NCBI GenBank assembly: GCA_045603585.1
Contig: JAZUMK010000026.1
Location: 1 to 11,176, forward strand
DNA length: 11,176 bases
From: SFEL01 sp045603585
GTDB lineage: Bacteria; Bacillota; Clostridia; Christensenellales; CAG-138
Direction of reading: 5' to 3'
Shown: in pieces, positions 5,345 through 11,176 of the stretch
Layout: each line of letters begins with the position of its first letter
Numbering within the stretch: position 1 is the stretch's first letter
The notes under the pieces: model-generated
Seen by the model: the letters and a program-made list of their open reading frames with translations, nothing else
What the model was told of the DNA's origin: nothing
The model's database searches: none
Position numbers and translations under genes: made by a program

Positions 5345-6754
5345 ATGAAAAAAATTATATCTTTTATACTGATATTAACCATGGCAATGTCCGTATCCGG
5401 AATTGCGCTGGCGGTAGTTTGTGACGGGAATTCCTGCACGCACGTTGCAGCTATTGGCAGTGAGCATTTTGAAACTCTTGAAGCGGCTATTGGTGGAGCT
5501 AACAATGGCGATACTATAGATATCCTAGCGGCTGAGATTATTTTTGCGGAAAACGCCGCATCTATTGTAATCGAAAAGGCCATAACCATTCAGGGAAAGG
5601 GCAAAGCTGATACAAAACTGACATTCAATTCTGCCACAAGTGCCTTTGTAATCAAATCCTCAAACGTAACCTTCAAGGATATGACTATCGTTCAGGGAAC
5701 AAAGGATAACTCATTCCATATATCCATTGACAAGGGCGCTTGGGATGCACCCAAAAACCAGTATGAAAATATCAACATCCGGAATATTGATTTTAAGGGC
5801 AGCGACTATTCCCTCTGCCTTATCGGTGAGAATGTTGTGGTCGATTCATGTACGTTTACTGAGCAGGATAGCCACAATATCATAATCTACTCTATCAAGG
5901 GCGACAGCAAGATCACCAACAACGTTTTTAATGCCTCGAAAGGCAATAACAAGTCTGCCATTCTCTACGAGGGCGGCGTTTCCACTACCCTGAGCGGTGA
6001 TGATCTTACTGCCTTTCAGGGCGGCGGTACTCTTACCATCAGCGGCAATACGGCTAATGCCAAGGGCGTATTCTTCCAGTTTACCAACTGGGGCTTGATT
6101 GAAGGCATGAATCTGAACATAACAGAAAACAAGGTAGATGCATTCACCAACAAGGCTATTGCCCTATATCCCGAAAATCCTTCGAACGCTTCCGGCAAGG
6201 AATTTGCTTCTGTAACGGTGAGCAAGAATGTATTTACCAATGTTCCTGCCGACAGGCCAATCCTCAAAGAGTACACCGGAACCGTGGAAATAACTGTTTC
6301 CGCCAACTATCTGGGAAGCGATTCCCCTGATACAGAAAAGCTGCTGGAAGGCGACAAGGTTACTGTGACCAGTTACTATAGCGATGAGAATAAAAGCAGT
6401 CTGGTTTACCTTGACGGCTTTGCTCCTGAGCCTATTCCGCCTGCCTCCAAGCCTTCTTCCGGCTCCGGTATAAAGGTCAAGTATGAGGGCGGCAACAGCT
6501 TCAGCACCTCCAAGTCCGCTGTGCCCACCTCCGTTGAGATCGACGGCGTACCCGTAGCATTTAACGGCAACGGCAAGAGCTTCACCGTAGGCTGCATCGA
6601 CCCCAATGCTGAATGGGTAACCGTACGCTGGAACAGCACCAGCGTTACCGTAAACTTCAAGCCTGACGTAAACGTTGTCTGCGCTGAAGTGGCCATCCCC
6701 AAGACTGGCGATATGCCTGTATGGGCAGCCGTGGCCGCGTTCTTCGGCTTCTAA
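5345..6754 (+). CDS. Secreted right-handed beta-helix surface protein with shortened LPxTG-like C-terminus
   Basis: The product has 469 residues. A clear signal peptide (MKKIISFILILTMAMSVSG..., likely cut after ALA at 23) shows export. Residues 31-62 carry the lead-in THVAAIGSEHFETLEAAI...GDTIDIL often seen in clostridial surface proteins. About 63-325 consists of short strand repeats (ITIQGKG, VTFKDMTI, INIRNIDF, VVVDSCTF, SKITNNVF, LTISGNTA, LNITENKV, VTVSKNVF, ITVSANYLG), typical of a pectate-lyase-like parallel beta helix. A Pro/Ser linker (361-375) leads to a small beta domain (about 377-447) and then IPKTGD (451-456). After it come only 13 mostly hydrophobic residues and two stops, without the basic tail of a normal sortase signal. 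No catalytic residues can be assigned, so it may bind or cleave polysaccharide, or be structural. The gene lies alone, against the direction of its neighbours, with its own promoters and terminator. The first part is more AT-rich than the last third. Confidence 0.9.
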   Translation: MKKIISFILILTMAMSVSGIALAVVCDGNSCTHVAAIGSEHFETLEAAIGGANNGDTIDILAAEIIFAENAASIVIEKAITIQGKGKADTKLTFNSATSAFVIKSSNVTFKDMTIVQGTKDNSFHISIDKGAWDAPKNQYENINIRNIDFKGSDYSLCLIGENVVVDSCTFTEQDSHNIIIYSIKGDSKITNNVFNASKGNNKSAILYEGGVSTTLSGDDLTAFQGGGTLTISGNTANAKGVFFQFTNWGLIEGMNLNITENKVDAFTNKAIALYPENPSNASGKEFASVTVSKNVFTNVPADRPILKEYTGTVEITVSANYLGSDSPDTEKLLEGDKVTVTSYYSDENKSSLVYLDGFAPEPIPPASKPSSGSGIKVKYEGGNSFSTSKSAVPTSVEIDGVPVAFNGNGKSFTVGCIDPNAEWVTVRWNSTSVTVNFKPDVNVVCAEVAIPKTGDMPVWAAVAAFFGF

Positions 6755-6781
6755 TAATACCAATACAGCTTATACCATCAC

Positions 6782-6812
6782 AAAAGCCGCGGCATAACAG
6801 CCGCGGCTTTTT
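6782..6812. terminator. Bidirectional terminator between the beta-helix gene and dnaX
   Basis: AAAAGCCGCGG (6782-6792) pairs with CCGCGGCTTTT (6801-6811) around an 8-base loop. The forward T-run is TTTTT (6808-6812); in reverse the stem ends in CTTTTGTG. It lies 27 bases past the beta-helix stop and 26 bases past the dnaX stop, so it serves both convergent genes. Confidence 0.9.
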
Positions 6813-6837
6813 GCGTACATAAAAGTATTCTGCTTTA

Positions 6838-8496
6838 TCAATCCATCATGCGGAACTTGCTGCCGAACAGCTCTCTGCCCATATCCTCAAGGGAGGCCTG
6901 ACCGCCCATGGTAAGGCGAAGGGTTATGCCCGGCACAGCCTCTGCCGCAGCGGCGTTGAGCTTTTCTGCGCCCTTCTGCTCGGTCAGGGCCCTGTGCATT
7001 ATCTCCTTATCGTACTTTACGGTCAGCACGCCGTTTTCCATGCTTTCCGCCTTGCCGAAGCGGGCCATCACTCCAAGGGGTGCATCCAGCTCGGAAAGCT
7101 TTTTGGTTATGGCATCCCACGCTGCCCTGGGGTCGCCCGGAGCAGCAGGCGCGGGAGCGGGCGCTGCCTTGGGCTGCTCAGGCGCAGGCGCAGAACCCGG
7201 CGCGGGCGCAGGCTTTGGCTTTGCCTTTGGCGGATCCGGATCAAAGGGAGGCGCATCATCCATGTCAAAGGGAGGCGCGGCGTCAAAGTCCGGCATTTCC
7301 GGGAGGGGGGGCGTTTCATCTTGCTGCTGAACAGCAGCAACCCTTACCCCCTGTTTTACTTCCCGCTCCAGCTTTTCCAGCCGTTCAAGTATATCGTCAA
7401 ATGTGCGCTTTTCCTCGGGGCGTGCTATGCGCACCAGCGTACTTTCTATCAATGCCCTTGGGGAAGTTACGGTGCGGAATTTGCCTTCCGCCTGCATCAG
7501 TAGCTCGTTTGCCCTTAAAAGGCGCATTTCCCCTGCGCCCTCCGCCTGCTGCAGATATCGGGCCATAACGTCCTCGGTGCAGTCCAGTATATCGCTGCAG
7601 CGGCCGCACAGCTTGGTTATAAGCAATGCCCGCATGTGCTGTGTCATATCGTGGAGAAATACTTTCAGGTCGCGGCCGTCCCGTACTACCCTGTCCAGCA
7701 GCTGCAGCGTCCTCGCGGAATCCGCCGCCATAAGCGCCTCGGACATTTCGAACAGGAAGCCCTCCTCCATGCTGCCCAGTATGCCGTATACATCCTGGGT
7801 AGAAACGTAATTTCCGCAGAAGGAAAGGCACTGATCTGCAAGGGATAAGCAGTCTCGCATGCCGCCCTCCGCCGCCCGGGCAATGGCCAGCATGCCGTCC
7901 TCTTCTATTTCTGCGCCCACCTGCAGCAGTATCTCCTTCATACGGCGCACCATATCCTTTACGCTGAGCCTGTGGAAATCCATACGCTGACAGCGGGAGA
8001 TTATGGTGGCGGGCATCTTGTGTGCCTCGGTGGTGGCAAGGATGAACATTACATGGGCGGGAGGCTCCTCCAGCGTTTTCAGCAGAGCCTGAAATGCCTG
8101 ATTGGACAGGGCGTGGGTTTCGTCGATTATATACACCTTGCGCTTAAGCTCAAGGGGCATGAAGGATGCCTTGTCGATGATATCCCGGATGTCGTTTACG
8201 CTGTTGTTGCTGGCGGCATCCAGCTCGATTATATCCGCACAGTCCCCTGCGGTCCTTTTGCAGGCATCGCATACCCCGCAGGGCTCGCCATCCACTGGGG
8301 AAAGGCAGTTCACCGCCCTTGCAAGTATTCTTGCGGCACTGGTTTTGCCTGTTCCGCGTGTGCCTGCGAAAAGATAGGCATGGGCACTCTGATTGGACTG
8401 CACCTGATTTTTCAGTATGGTGGTTATATGGTCCTGGCCTATCATTTCGGAAAATGCGGCCGGGCGGTATTGTCTGTAAAGGGCGCGGTAGCTCAT
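6838..8496 (-). CDS. dnaX: DNA polymerase III subunit gamma/tau
   Basis: The 552-residue product is the clamp-loader ATPase of the replicative polymerase. The N-terminus MSYRALYRQYRPAAFSEMIGQ is typical. Walker A is GTRGTGKT (45-52), the zinc site uses cysteines 64, 73, 76 and 79, Walker B is VYIIDETH (121-128), and SRC (167-169) carries the arginine finger. The Walker B box reads DETH where most relatives have DEVH. The AAA+ and collar regions extend to about 385. A Pro/Ala-rich linker (about 388-453, many PAPAP units) precedes a C-terminal domain (454-552) that in other species contacts the polymerase or helicase. No good slippery heptamer is seen, so a separate short gamma form is not predicted. 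GAGGTG (8502-8507 reversed) lies 5 bases before ATG 8496. It is divergent from trpS. Confidence 0.98.
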   Translation of the reverse strand: MSYRALYRQYRPAAFSEMIGQDHITTILKNQVQSNQSAHAYLFAGTRGTGKTSAARILARAVNCLSPVDGEPCGVCDACKRTAGDCADIIELDAASNNSVNDIRDIIDKASFMPLELKRKVYIIDETHALSNQAFQALLKTLEEPPAHVMFILATTEAHKMPATIISRCQRMDFHRLSVKDMVRRMKEILLQVGAEIEEDGMLAIARAAEGGMRDCLSLADQCLSFCGNYVSTQDVYGILGSMEEGFLFEMSEALMAADSARTLQLLDRVVRDGRDLKVFLHDMTQHMRALLITKLCGRCSDILDCTEDVMARYLQQAEGAGEMRLLRANELLMQAEGKFRTVTSPRALIESTLVRIARPEEKRTFDDILERLEKLEREVKQGVRVAAVQQQDETPPLPEMPDFDAAPPFDMDDAPPFDPDPPKAKPKPAPAPGSAPAPEQPKAAPAPAPAAPGDPRAAWDAITKKLSELDAPLGVMARFGKAESMENGVLTVKYDKEIMHRALTEQKGAEKLNAAAAEAVPGITLRLTMGGQASLEDMGRELFGSKFRMMD

Positions 8497-8529
8497 TTAA
8501 GCACCTCACAAAAAATTCTGGATGTTATC

Positions 8530-8558
8530 AGTTTAACATTACAGCCATGGGCATACAA
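8530..8558 (-). promoter_or_regulatory. Weak candidate promoter of dnaX
   Basis: Reverse strand TTGTAT (8553-8558) and TAAACT (8530-8535) have a 17-base spacer but match consensus at only 3 and 4 of 6 positions. The location between divergent genes requires a promoter somewhere here; this exact site is tentative. Confidence 0.25.
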
Positions 8559-8565
8559 GGGAATG

Positions 8566-8594
8566 TTGCTATCCATCTGTAAATAAAGTATAAT
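8566..8594 (+). promoter_or_regulatory. Sigma-A promoter of trpS
   Basis: TTGCTA (8566-8571) and TATAAT (8589-8594) are separated by 17 bases, 4 of 6 and 6 of 6. The transcript would start near 8601, leaving a leader of under 30 bases, too short for a T-box or peptide attenuator. Confidence 0.7.
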
Positions 8595-8612
8595 ATTTTG
8601 GTAGATTCTCAT

Positions 8613-8617
8613 GGAGG
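8613..8617 (+). promoter_or_regulatory. Ribosome binding site that fixes the trpS start
   Basis: GGAGG lies 11 bases before the ATG at 8629. An in-frame ATG at 8611 overlaps this site and has no Shine-Dalgarno of its own, so it is unlikely to be the start. Confidence 0.75.
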
Positions 8618-8628
8618 TTCTTATTGTT

Positions 8629-9630
8629 ATGTCCGAAAACCAGAAAAAGATAGTTCTCAGCGGAATACAGCCTTCCGGCTCCCCCACCCTCGGCAATTAC
8701 GTGGGTGCGCTGAAAAACTGGTACCTTCTCCAGACAGAGGACAGATACTGCTATTACTGCGTTGTAAATATGCATGCCCTCACCGTTCGTCAGGACCCTG
8801 CCGAGCTTCGCAAGCGCTCTGTTGAGACCGTTGCCCTGCTGCTGGCCTGCGGCATCGACCCGGAAAAGTCCGCTCTGTTTGTGCAGTCTCACGTTCGCGA
8901 GCATGCCGAGCTGAACTGGGTACTTTGCTGCAATACCTATATGGGCGAGCTTTCCCGTATGACCCAGTTTAAAGATAAGTCCGCAAAGCATGCCGACAAC
9001 ATCAACGCCGGTCTTTTCACCTACCCCGTTCTTATGGCCGGCGATATACTGCTGTATCAAACCGATCTGGTTCCCGTCGGCGCTGACCAGAAGCAGCACA
9101 TTGAGCTTGCCCGCGATATCGCCATCCGTTTCAACAACGCATACGGCGAAACCTTCAAGGTTCCCGAAGGCTTTATCCCCAAGTTCGGCGGCCGCGTAAT
9201 GAGCCTGTCCGACCCCACCATGAAGATGAGCAAGTCCGACCCCAACCCCAACGGCTATGTTGCCATTATGGATGACCCTGCGGTTATCATGAAGAAATTC
9301 AAGCGCGCGGTCACCGACAGCGATACCTTCATCGCCTTTGACCCCGAAAACAAGCCCGGCGTATCCAACCTGCTCTCCATCTACACCTCCTTTACAGGCA
9401 TGACCATGGATGAGGCAGTTGCCCACTTTGACGGCCTTGGCTACGGCTCCCTCAAGACCGAAGTCGCAGAGGCTGTTATCTCCGGCCTTGAGCCTGTTCA
9501 GGCTGAATACAAGCGCATCCTTGCCGATAAGGAATATCTGGAAAAGGTTATGAAGGAAGGCGCAGAAAAGGCCACCGCTCAGGCAATGCGCACCCTCCGC
9601 AAGGTATACAGGAGAGTTGGCCTTTCCTAA
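8629..9630 (+). CDS. trpS: Tryptophan--tRNA ligase
   Basis: This 333-residue class I aminoacyl-tRNA synthetase charges tRNA-Trp with tryptophan using ATP; the length is normal for bacterial TrpS. The HIGH-like motif appears as SGIQPSGSPTLGNYVGAL, with TLGN at 20-23. Other family blocks are NMHALTVRQDP (47-57), TYPVLMAGDILLYQ (131-144), GADQKQHIEL (151-160) and the KMSKS loop at 199-203. The start is set by the GGAGG at 8613-8617. Many Firmicutes regulate trpS by a T-box, but the short leader here leaves no room for one. It is divergent from dnaX and is closed by its own terminator. Confidence 0.98.
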   Translation: MSENQKKIVLSGIQPSGSPTLGNYVGALKNWYLLQTEDRYCYYCVVNMHALTVRQDPAELRKRSVETVALLLACGIDPEKSALFVQSHVREHAELNWVLCCNTYMGELSRMTQFKDKSAKHADNINAGLFTYPVLMAGDILLYQTDLVPVGADQKQHIELARDIAIRFNNAYGETFKVPEGFIPKFGGRVMSLSDPTMKMSKSDPNPNGYVAIMDDPAVIMKKFKRAVTDSDTFIAFDPENKPGVSNLLSIYTSFTGMTMDEAVAHFDGLGYGSLKTEVAEAVISGLEPVQAEYKRILADKEYLEKVMKEGAEKATAQAMRTLRKVYRRVGLS

Positions 9631-9651
9631 AGCAAATCAACGCAATTCATC

Positions 9652-9676
9652 AAAAGCCGCCATTTAGGCGGCTTTT
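9652..9676 (+). terminator. Intrinsic terminator of trpS
   Basis: AAAAGCCGCC (9652-9661) pairs over 10 bp with GGCGGCTTTT (9667-9676) around the loop ATTTA, 21 bases after the stop codon. The T-rich arm continues as TTTTGTGCATTT. Confidence 0.88.
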
Positions 9677-9717
9677 GTGCATTTATTCAGTTTTTTGAAT
9701 TATTTTTCTATATTTTA

Positions 9718-9747
9718 TTGTATTTTGCTCCAACCTGATGTTAAAAT
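9718..9747 (+). promoter_or_regulatory. Candidate promoter of the degV-family gene
   Basis: TTGTAT (9718-9723) and TAAAAT (9742-9747) are separated by 18 bases in a very AT-rich stretch. An overlapping alternative, TTGCTC (9725-9730) with TAATAT (9747-9752), is weaker. A promoter is expected because the gene follows a strong terminator. Confidence 0.4.
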
Positions 9748-9778
9748 AATATATAAAATCACCGAAAGGCCGTAATTA

Positions 9779-10636
9779 ATGACAAACACTTCAAAAAAAG
9801 TAAAGCTTCTTGCGGATTCTTCCTGCGACCTTATGGCAATCGAGGGCGTTGAATTTGCCTCTGTTCCCCTCACCATCTCCGCAAACGATATAGACTACGT
9901 TGACGACGAAAATCTGGATACTCACGCCATGCTGGATGCCCTTATGGCTTACAAGGGCCGCTCTTATACCGCATGCCCCGGCGTGGATCAGTGGCTGCGT
10001 GAATTTGAAGGGGCGGACGAAATATACGTTGCCACCATCACCAGCAACCTTTCCGGCACCTACAACGCTGCCTGCACCGCAAGGGATCTGTATCTTCAGA
10101 GCCATCCCGATGCAAAGGTATGCGTATTCGATACCCTTTCCACCGGCCCAGAAATGCGCCTGTTTGTGGAAAACATCGCTTCTCTGGTAAAGCAGAGCCT
10201 TTCCTTTGATGAGGTTTGCGCCAAGGCAAAGGATTACCTTAAGCACACCCGCCTGTTCTTCGTGCTGGAATCCCTCCACTGCCTTGCCCAGAACGGACGC
10301 GTAAGCAAGATAACCGCCTCCGCCGTGGAAATGCTGGGTATGCGCCTTGTGGGTACCGCCAGCACCGAAGGCACGCTGGAAGTGCTTACCAAGGTCCGCG
10401 GCAAGATAAAGGCCAAGGCCGCGCTGCTTGACCATCTTAAAGAAGCCATGTACAAGGGCGGCCGCCTTGCCATATCCTATGTGGAAAGCCTGGAATTTGC
10501 CCAGTCCATAAAGGAGGCGATCCTGGCCGAGTTCCCCGATGCGGATATATCCCTGTATCCCGCCCGCGGCCTGTGCAGCTACTATGCAGAGCGCGGCGGA
10601 TTGCTGCTGGGCTGCGAATGCGATGCCATCTATTAA
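9779..10636 (+). CDS. DegV family protein (fatty-acid binding)
   Basis: The product has 285 residues, normal for the DegV family. In Firmicutes some relatives (FakB) bind a fatty acid and present it to the kinase FakA for phosphorylation and entry into phospholipid synthesis; others have no known role. Family features are LLADSSCDL (10-18), the binding loop TSNLSGTYNAA (88-98), DTLSTGPEM (118-126) in place of the more common DSxxxSxGxG, and SLHCLAQNGRVSK (165-177). GAAAGG (9764-9769) lies 9 bases before the ATG. No FakA-like gene is nearby, so which kinase, if any, it serves cannot be told here. It stands as a single-gene unit. Confidence 0.93.
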   Translation: MTNTSKKVKLLADSSCDLMAIEGVEFASVPLTISANDIDYVDDENLDTHAMLDALMAYKGRSYTACPGVDQWLREFEGADEIYVATITSNLSGTYNAACTARDLYLQSHPDAKVCVFDTLSTGPEMRLFVENIASLVKQSLSFDEVCAKAKDYLKHTRLFFVLESLHCLAQNGRVSKITASAVEMLGMRLVGTASTEGTLEVLTKVRGKIKAKAALLDHLKEAMYKGGRLAISYVESLEFAQSIKEAILAEFPDADISLYPARGLCSYYAERGGLLLGCECDAIY

Positions 10637-10654
10637 TAAACCCCGGTCAAATCA

Positions 10655-10686
10655 AAAACCGCCTGTCATATGCGACGGGCGGTTTT
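10655..10686. terminator. Bidirectional terminator between the degV-family gene and glyA
   Basis: A 13-bp stem, AAAACCGCCTGTC (10655-10667) with GACGGGCGGTTTT (10674-10686) including one G-T wobble, encloses the loop ATATGC. Forward it is followed by ATTGTTTTTA; in reverse it ends in TTTTTGATT. It lies 18 bases past the DegV stop and 7 bases past the glyA stop. Confidence 0.88.
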
Positions 10687-10693
10687 ATTGTTT

Positions 10694-11176
10694 TTATTCG
10701 TACAAGGGATATTTGGCAAGGATATCCGCAACGGCGGCGCTCACCTGAGGCAGGCAAGCCTCTCCTTCCTTTATGACCCGGGCAATAAGCCTGCCTATAA
10801 GGGCAAAATCATCCTCCTTAAGGCCGCGGGTCGTGGCGGCGGGAGTGCCTATTCTGAGGCCGCTGGTTGCAAACATGCTGCGGGTATCATTGGGTACGGA
10901 ATTCTTGTTTGCGGTTATATTGGCCCTGTCCAGAAGCTTTTCAACTTCCTTGCCGCTCATGCCGTCGGGGCCAAGGTCTATCAGCATAAGATGATTGTCC
11001 GTTCCGCCGGATACAAGGCGGATTCCTTCATTGGTCAGGCTCTGTGCAATGGCCCTGGCGTTATTCAGCACCTGCTGCTGATACTGCTTGAATTGGGGGC
11101 TCATGGCCTCTTCAAAGCATACAGCCTTTGCAGCGATGACATGCATCAGGGGGCCCCCCTGTATGCCGGGGAATAC
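10694..11176 (-). CDS. glyA: Serine hydroxymethyltransferase (partial, N-terminal part outside window)
   Basis: The reverse strand is open from the right edge to a TAA at 10694-10696, giving the last 160 residues of a protein that normally has about 410-420. The enzyme interconverts serine and glycine with tetrahydrofolate and uses pyridoxal phosphate. The fragment begins with VFPGIQGGPLMHVIAAKA, a hallmark just after the PLP-lysine motif, which is therefore outside the window. It continues with LVSGGTDNHLMLIDL, ANITANKNSVPNDTRS and SGLRIGTPAATTRG (about 105-118), whose arginine binds the substrate carboxylate. The reading is intact through to the C-terminus. It converges on the degV-family gene and shares its terminator. 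The ATG at 11146 is internal, not a start. Confidence 0.97.
   Translation of the reverse strand, partial: VFPGIQGGPLMHVIAAKAVCFEEAMSPQFKQYQQQVLNNARAIAQSLTNEGIRLVSGGTDNHLMLIDLGPDGMSGKEVEKLLDRANITANKNSVPNDTRSMFATSGLRIGTPAATTRGLKEDDFALIGRLIARVIKEGEACLPQVSAAVADILAKYPLYE

Noticed and set aside
7080..7110. Possible dnaX slippery site for a programmed frameshift.
   Set aside because: The codons ACC AAA AAG contain only five A in a row and do not form the A AAA AAG heptamer; no stimulatory hairpin stands out nearby.
7140..7260. Repetitive GC-rich tract that looked like a tandem repeat.
   Set aside because: It encodes the Pro/Ala linker of DnaX; units are irregular and follow codons, so it is protein low complexity rather than a DNA repeat array.
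7080..7568. Long open frames on the + strand opposite the dnaX linker.
   Set aside because: They arise from the GC-rich Pro/Ala codons of the gamma/tau linker read backwards; there is no start signal and the product is low complexity.
8569..9426. A 285-codon open frame opposite trpS.
   Set aside because: trpS on the other strand is certain from its motifs. The antisense frame is open only because of codon bias and shows no start signal.
11144..11146. ATG as the start of a 150-residue protein.
   Set aside because: The frame continues upstream to the window edge and encodes the conserved VFPGIQGGPL block of GlyA, so this Met is internal.

Overview
The window reads as ordinary chromosome of a low-to-moderate GC Gram-positive bacterium, most likely a gut-type member of the Clostridia (Oscillospiraceae/Ruminococcaceae-like). 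The signs are strong Shine-Dalgarno sites, TTGACA/TATAAT-type promoters, a DegV protein, an ABC-F ATPase of the YdiF/YfmR/Uup kind, a secreted protein ending in an LPxTG-like motif, and the dnaX/ebfC/recR neighbourhood. The taxonomic placement is inference from style and gene content, since no rRNA or other marker lies here.

Layout. 1-683 (-) is the N-terminal part of a membrane-anchored protein with two peptidoglycan-binding repeats; it runs off the left edge. Facing away from it is an ABC-F protein (846-2756, +), followed by a hairpin-rich spacer and a shared terminator. 2962-3930 (-) is a secreted protein of unknown function built from two similar halves. 4014-4607 and 4611-4946 (-) are recR and ebfC/ybaB, a tight pair with its own promoter. 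4947-5344 is a 398-base non-coding stretch. It holds the ebfC promoter on one strand and, on the other, two near-consensus promoters and a leader ending in a terminator-like hairpin. 5345-6754 (+) is a secreted beta-helix protein with a shortened, LPxTG-like C-terminus. 6838-8496 (-) is dnaX. trpS (8629-9630) and a degV-family gene (9779-10636) follow on the + strand, and the C-terminal part of glyA (10694-11176, -) enters from the right edge.

How the genes fit together. dnaX, ebfC and recR are usually adjacent on one strand in bacteria and serve replication and recombination. Here they keep the same strand and order, but a surface-protein gene with its own promoters and terminator sits in opposite orientation between dnaX and ebfC. 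The remaining genes are mostly independent housekeeping units (translation, one-carbon metabolism, fatty-acid binding), each closed by an intrinsic terminator; several of these hairpins are shared by convergent genes.

I see no CRISPR array, transposase, integrase, rRNA or tRNA, and no clear new multi-gene system. The parts most worth a second look are the leader RNA and promoters at 5112-5306, the split dnaX-ebfC-recR locus, the abnormal sorting signal of the beta-helix protein, and a promoter/leader motif shared by the ABC-F gene and trpS.
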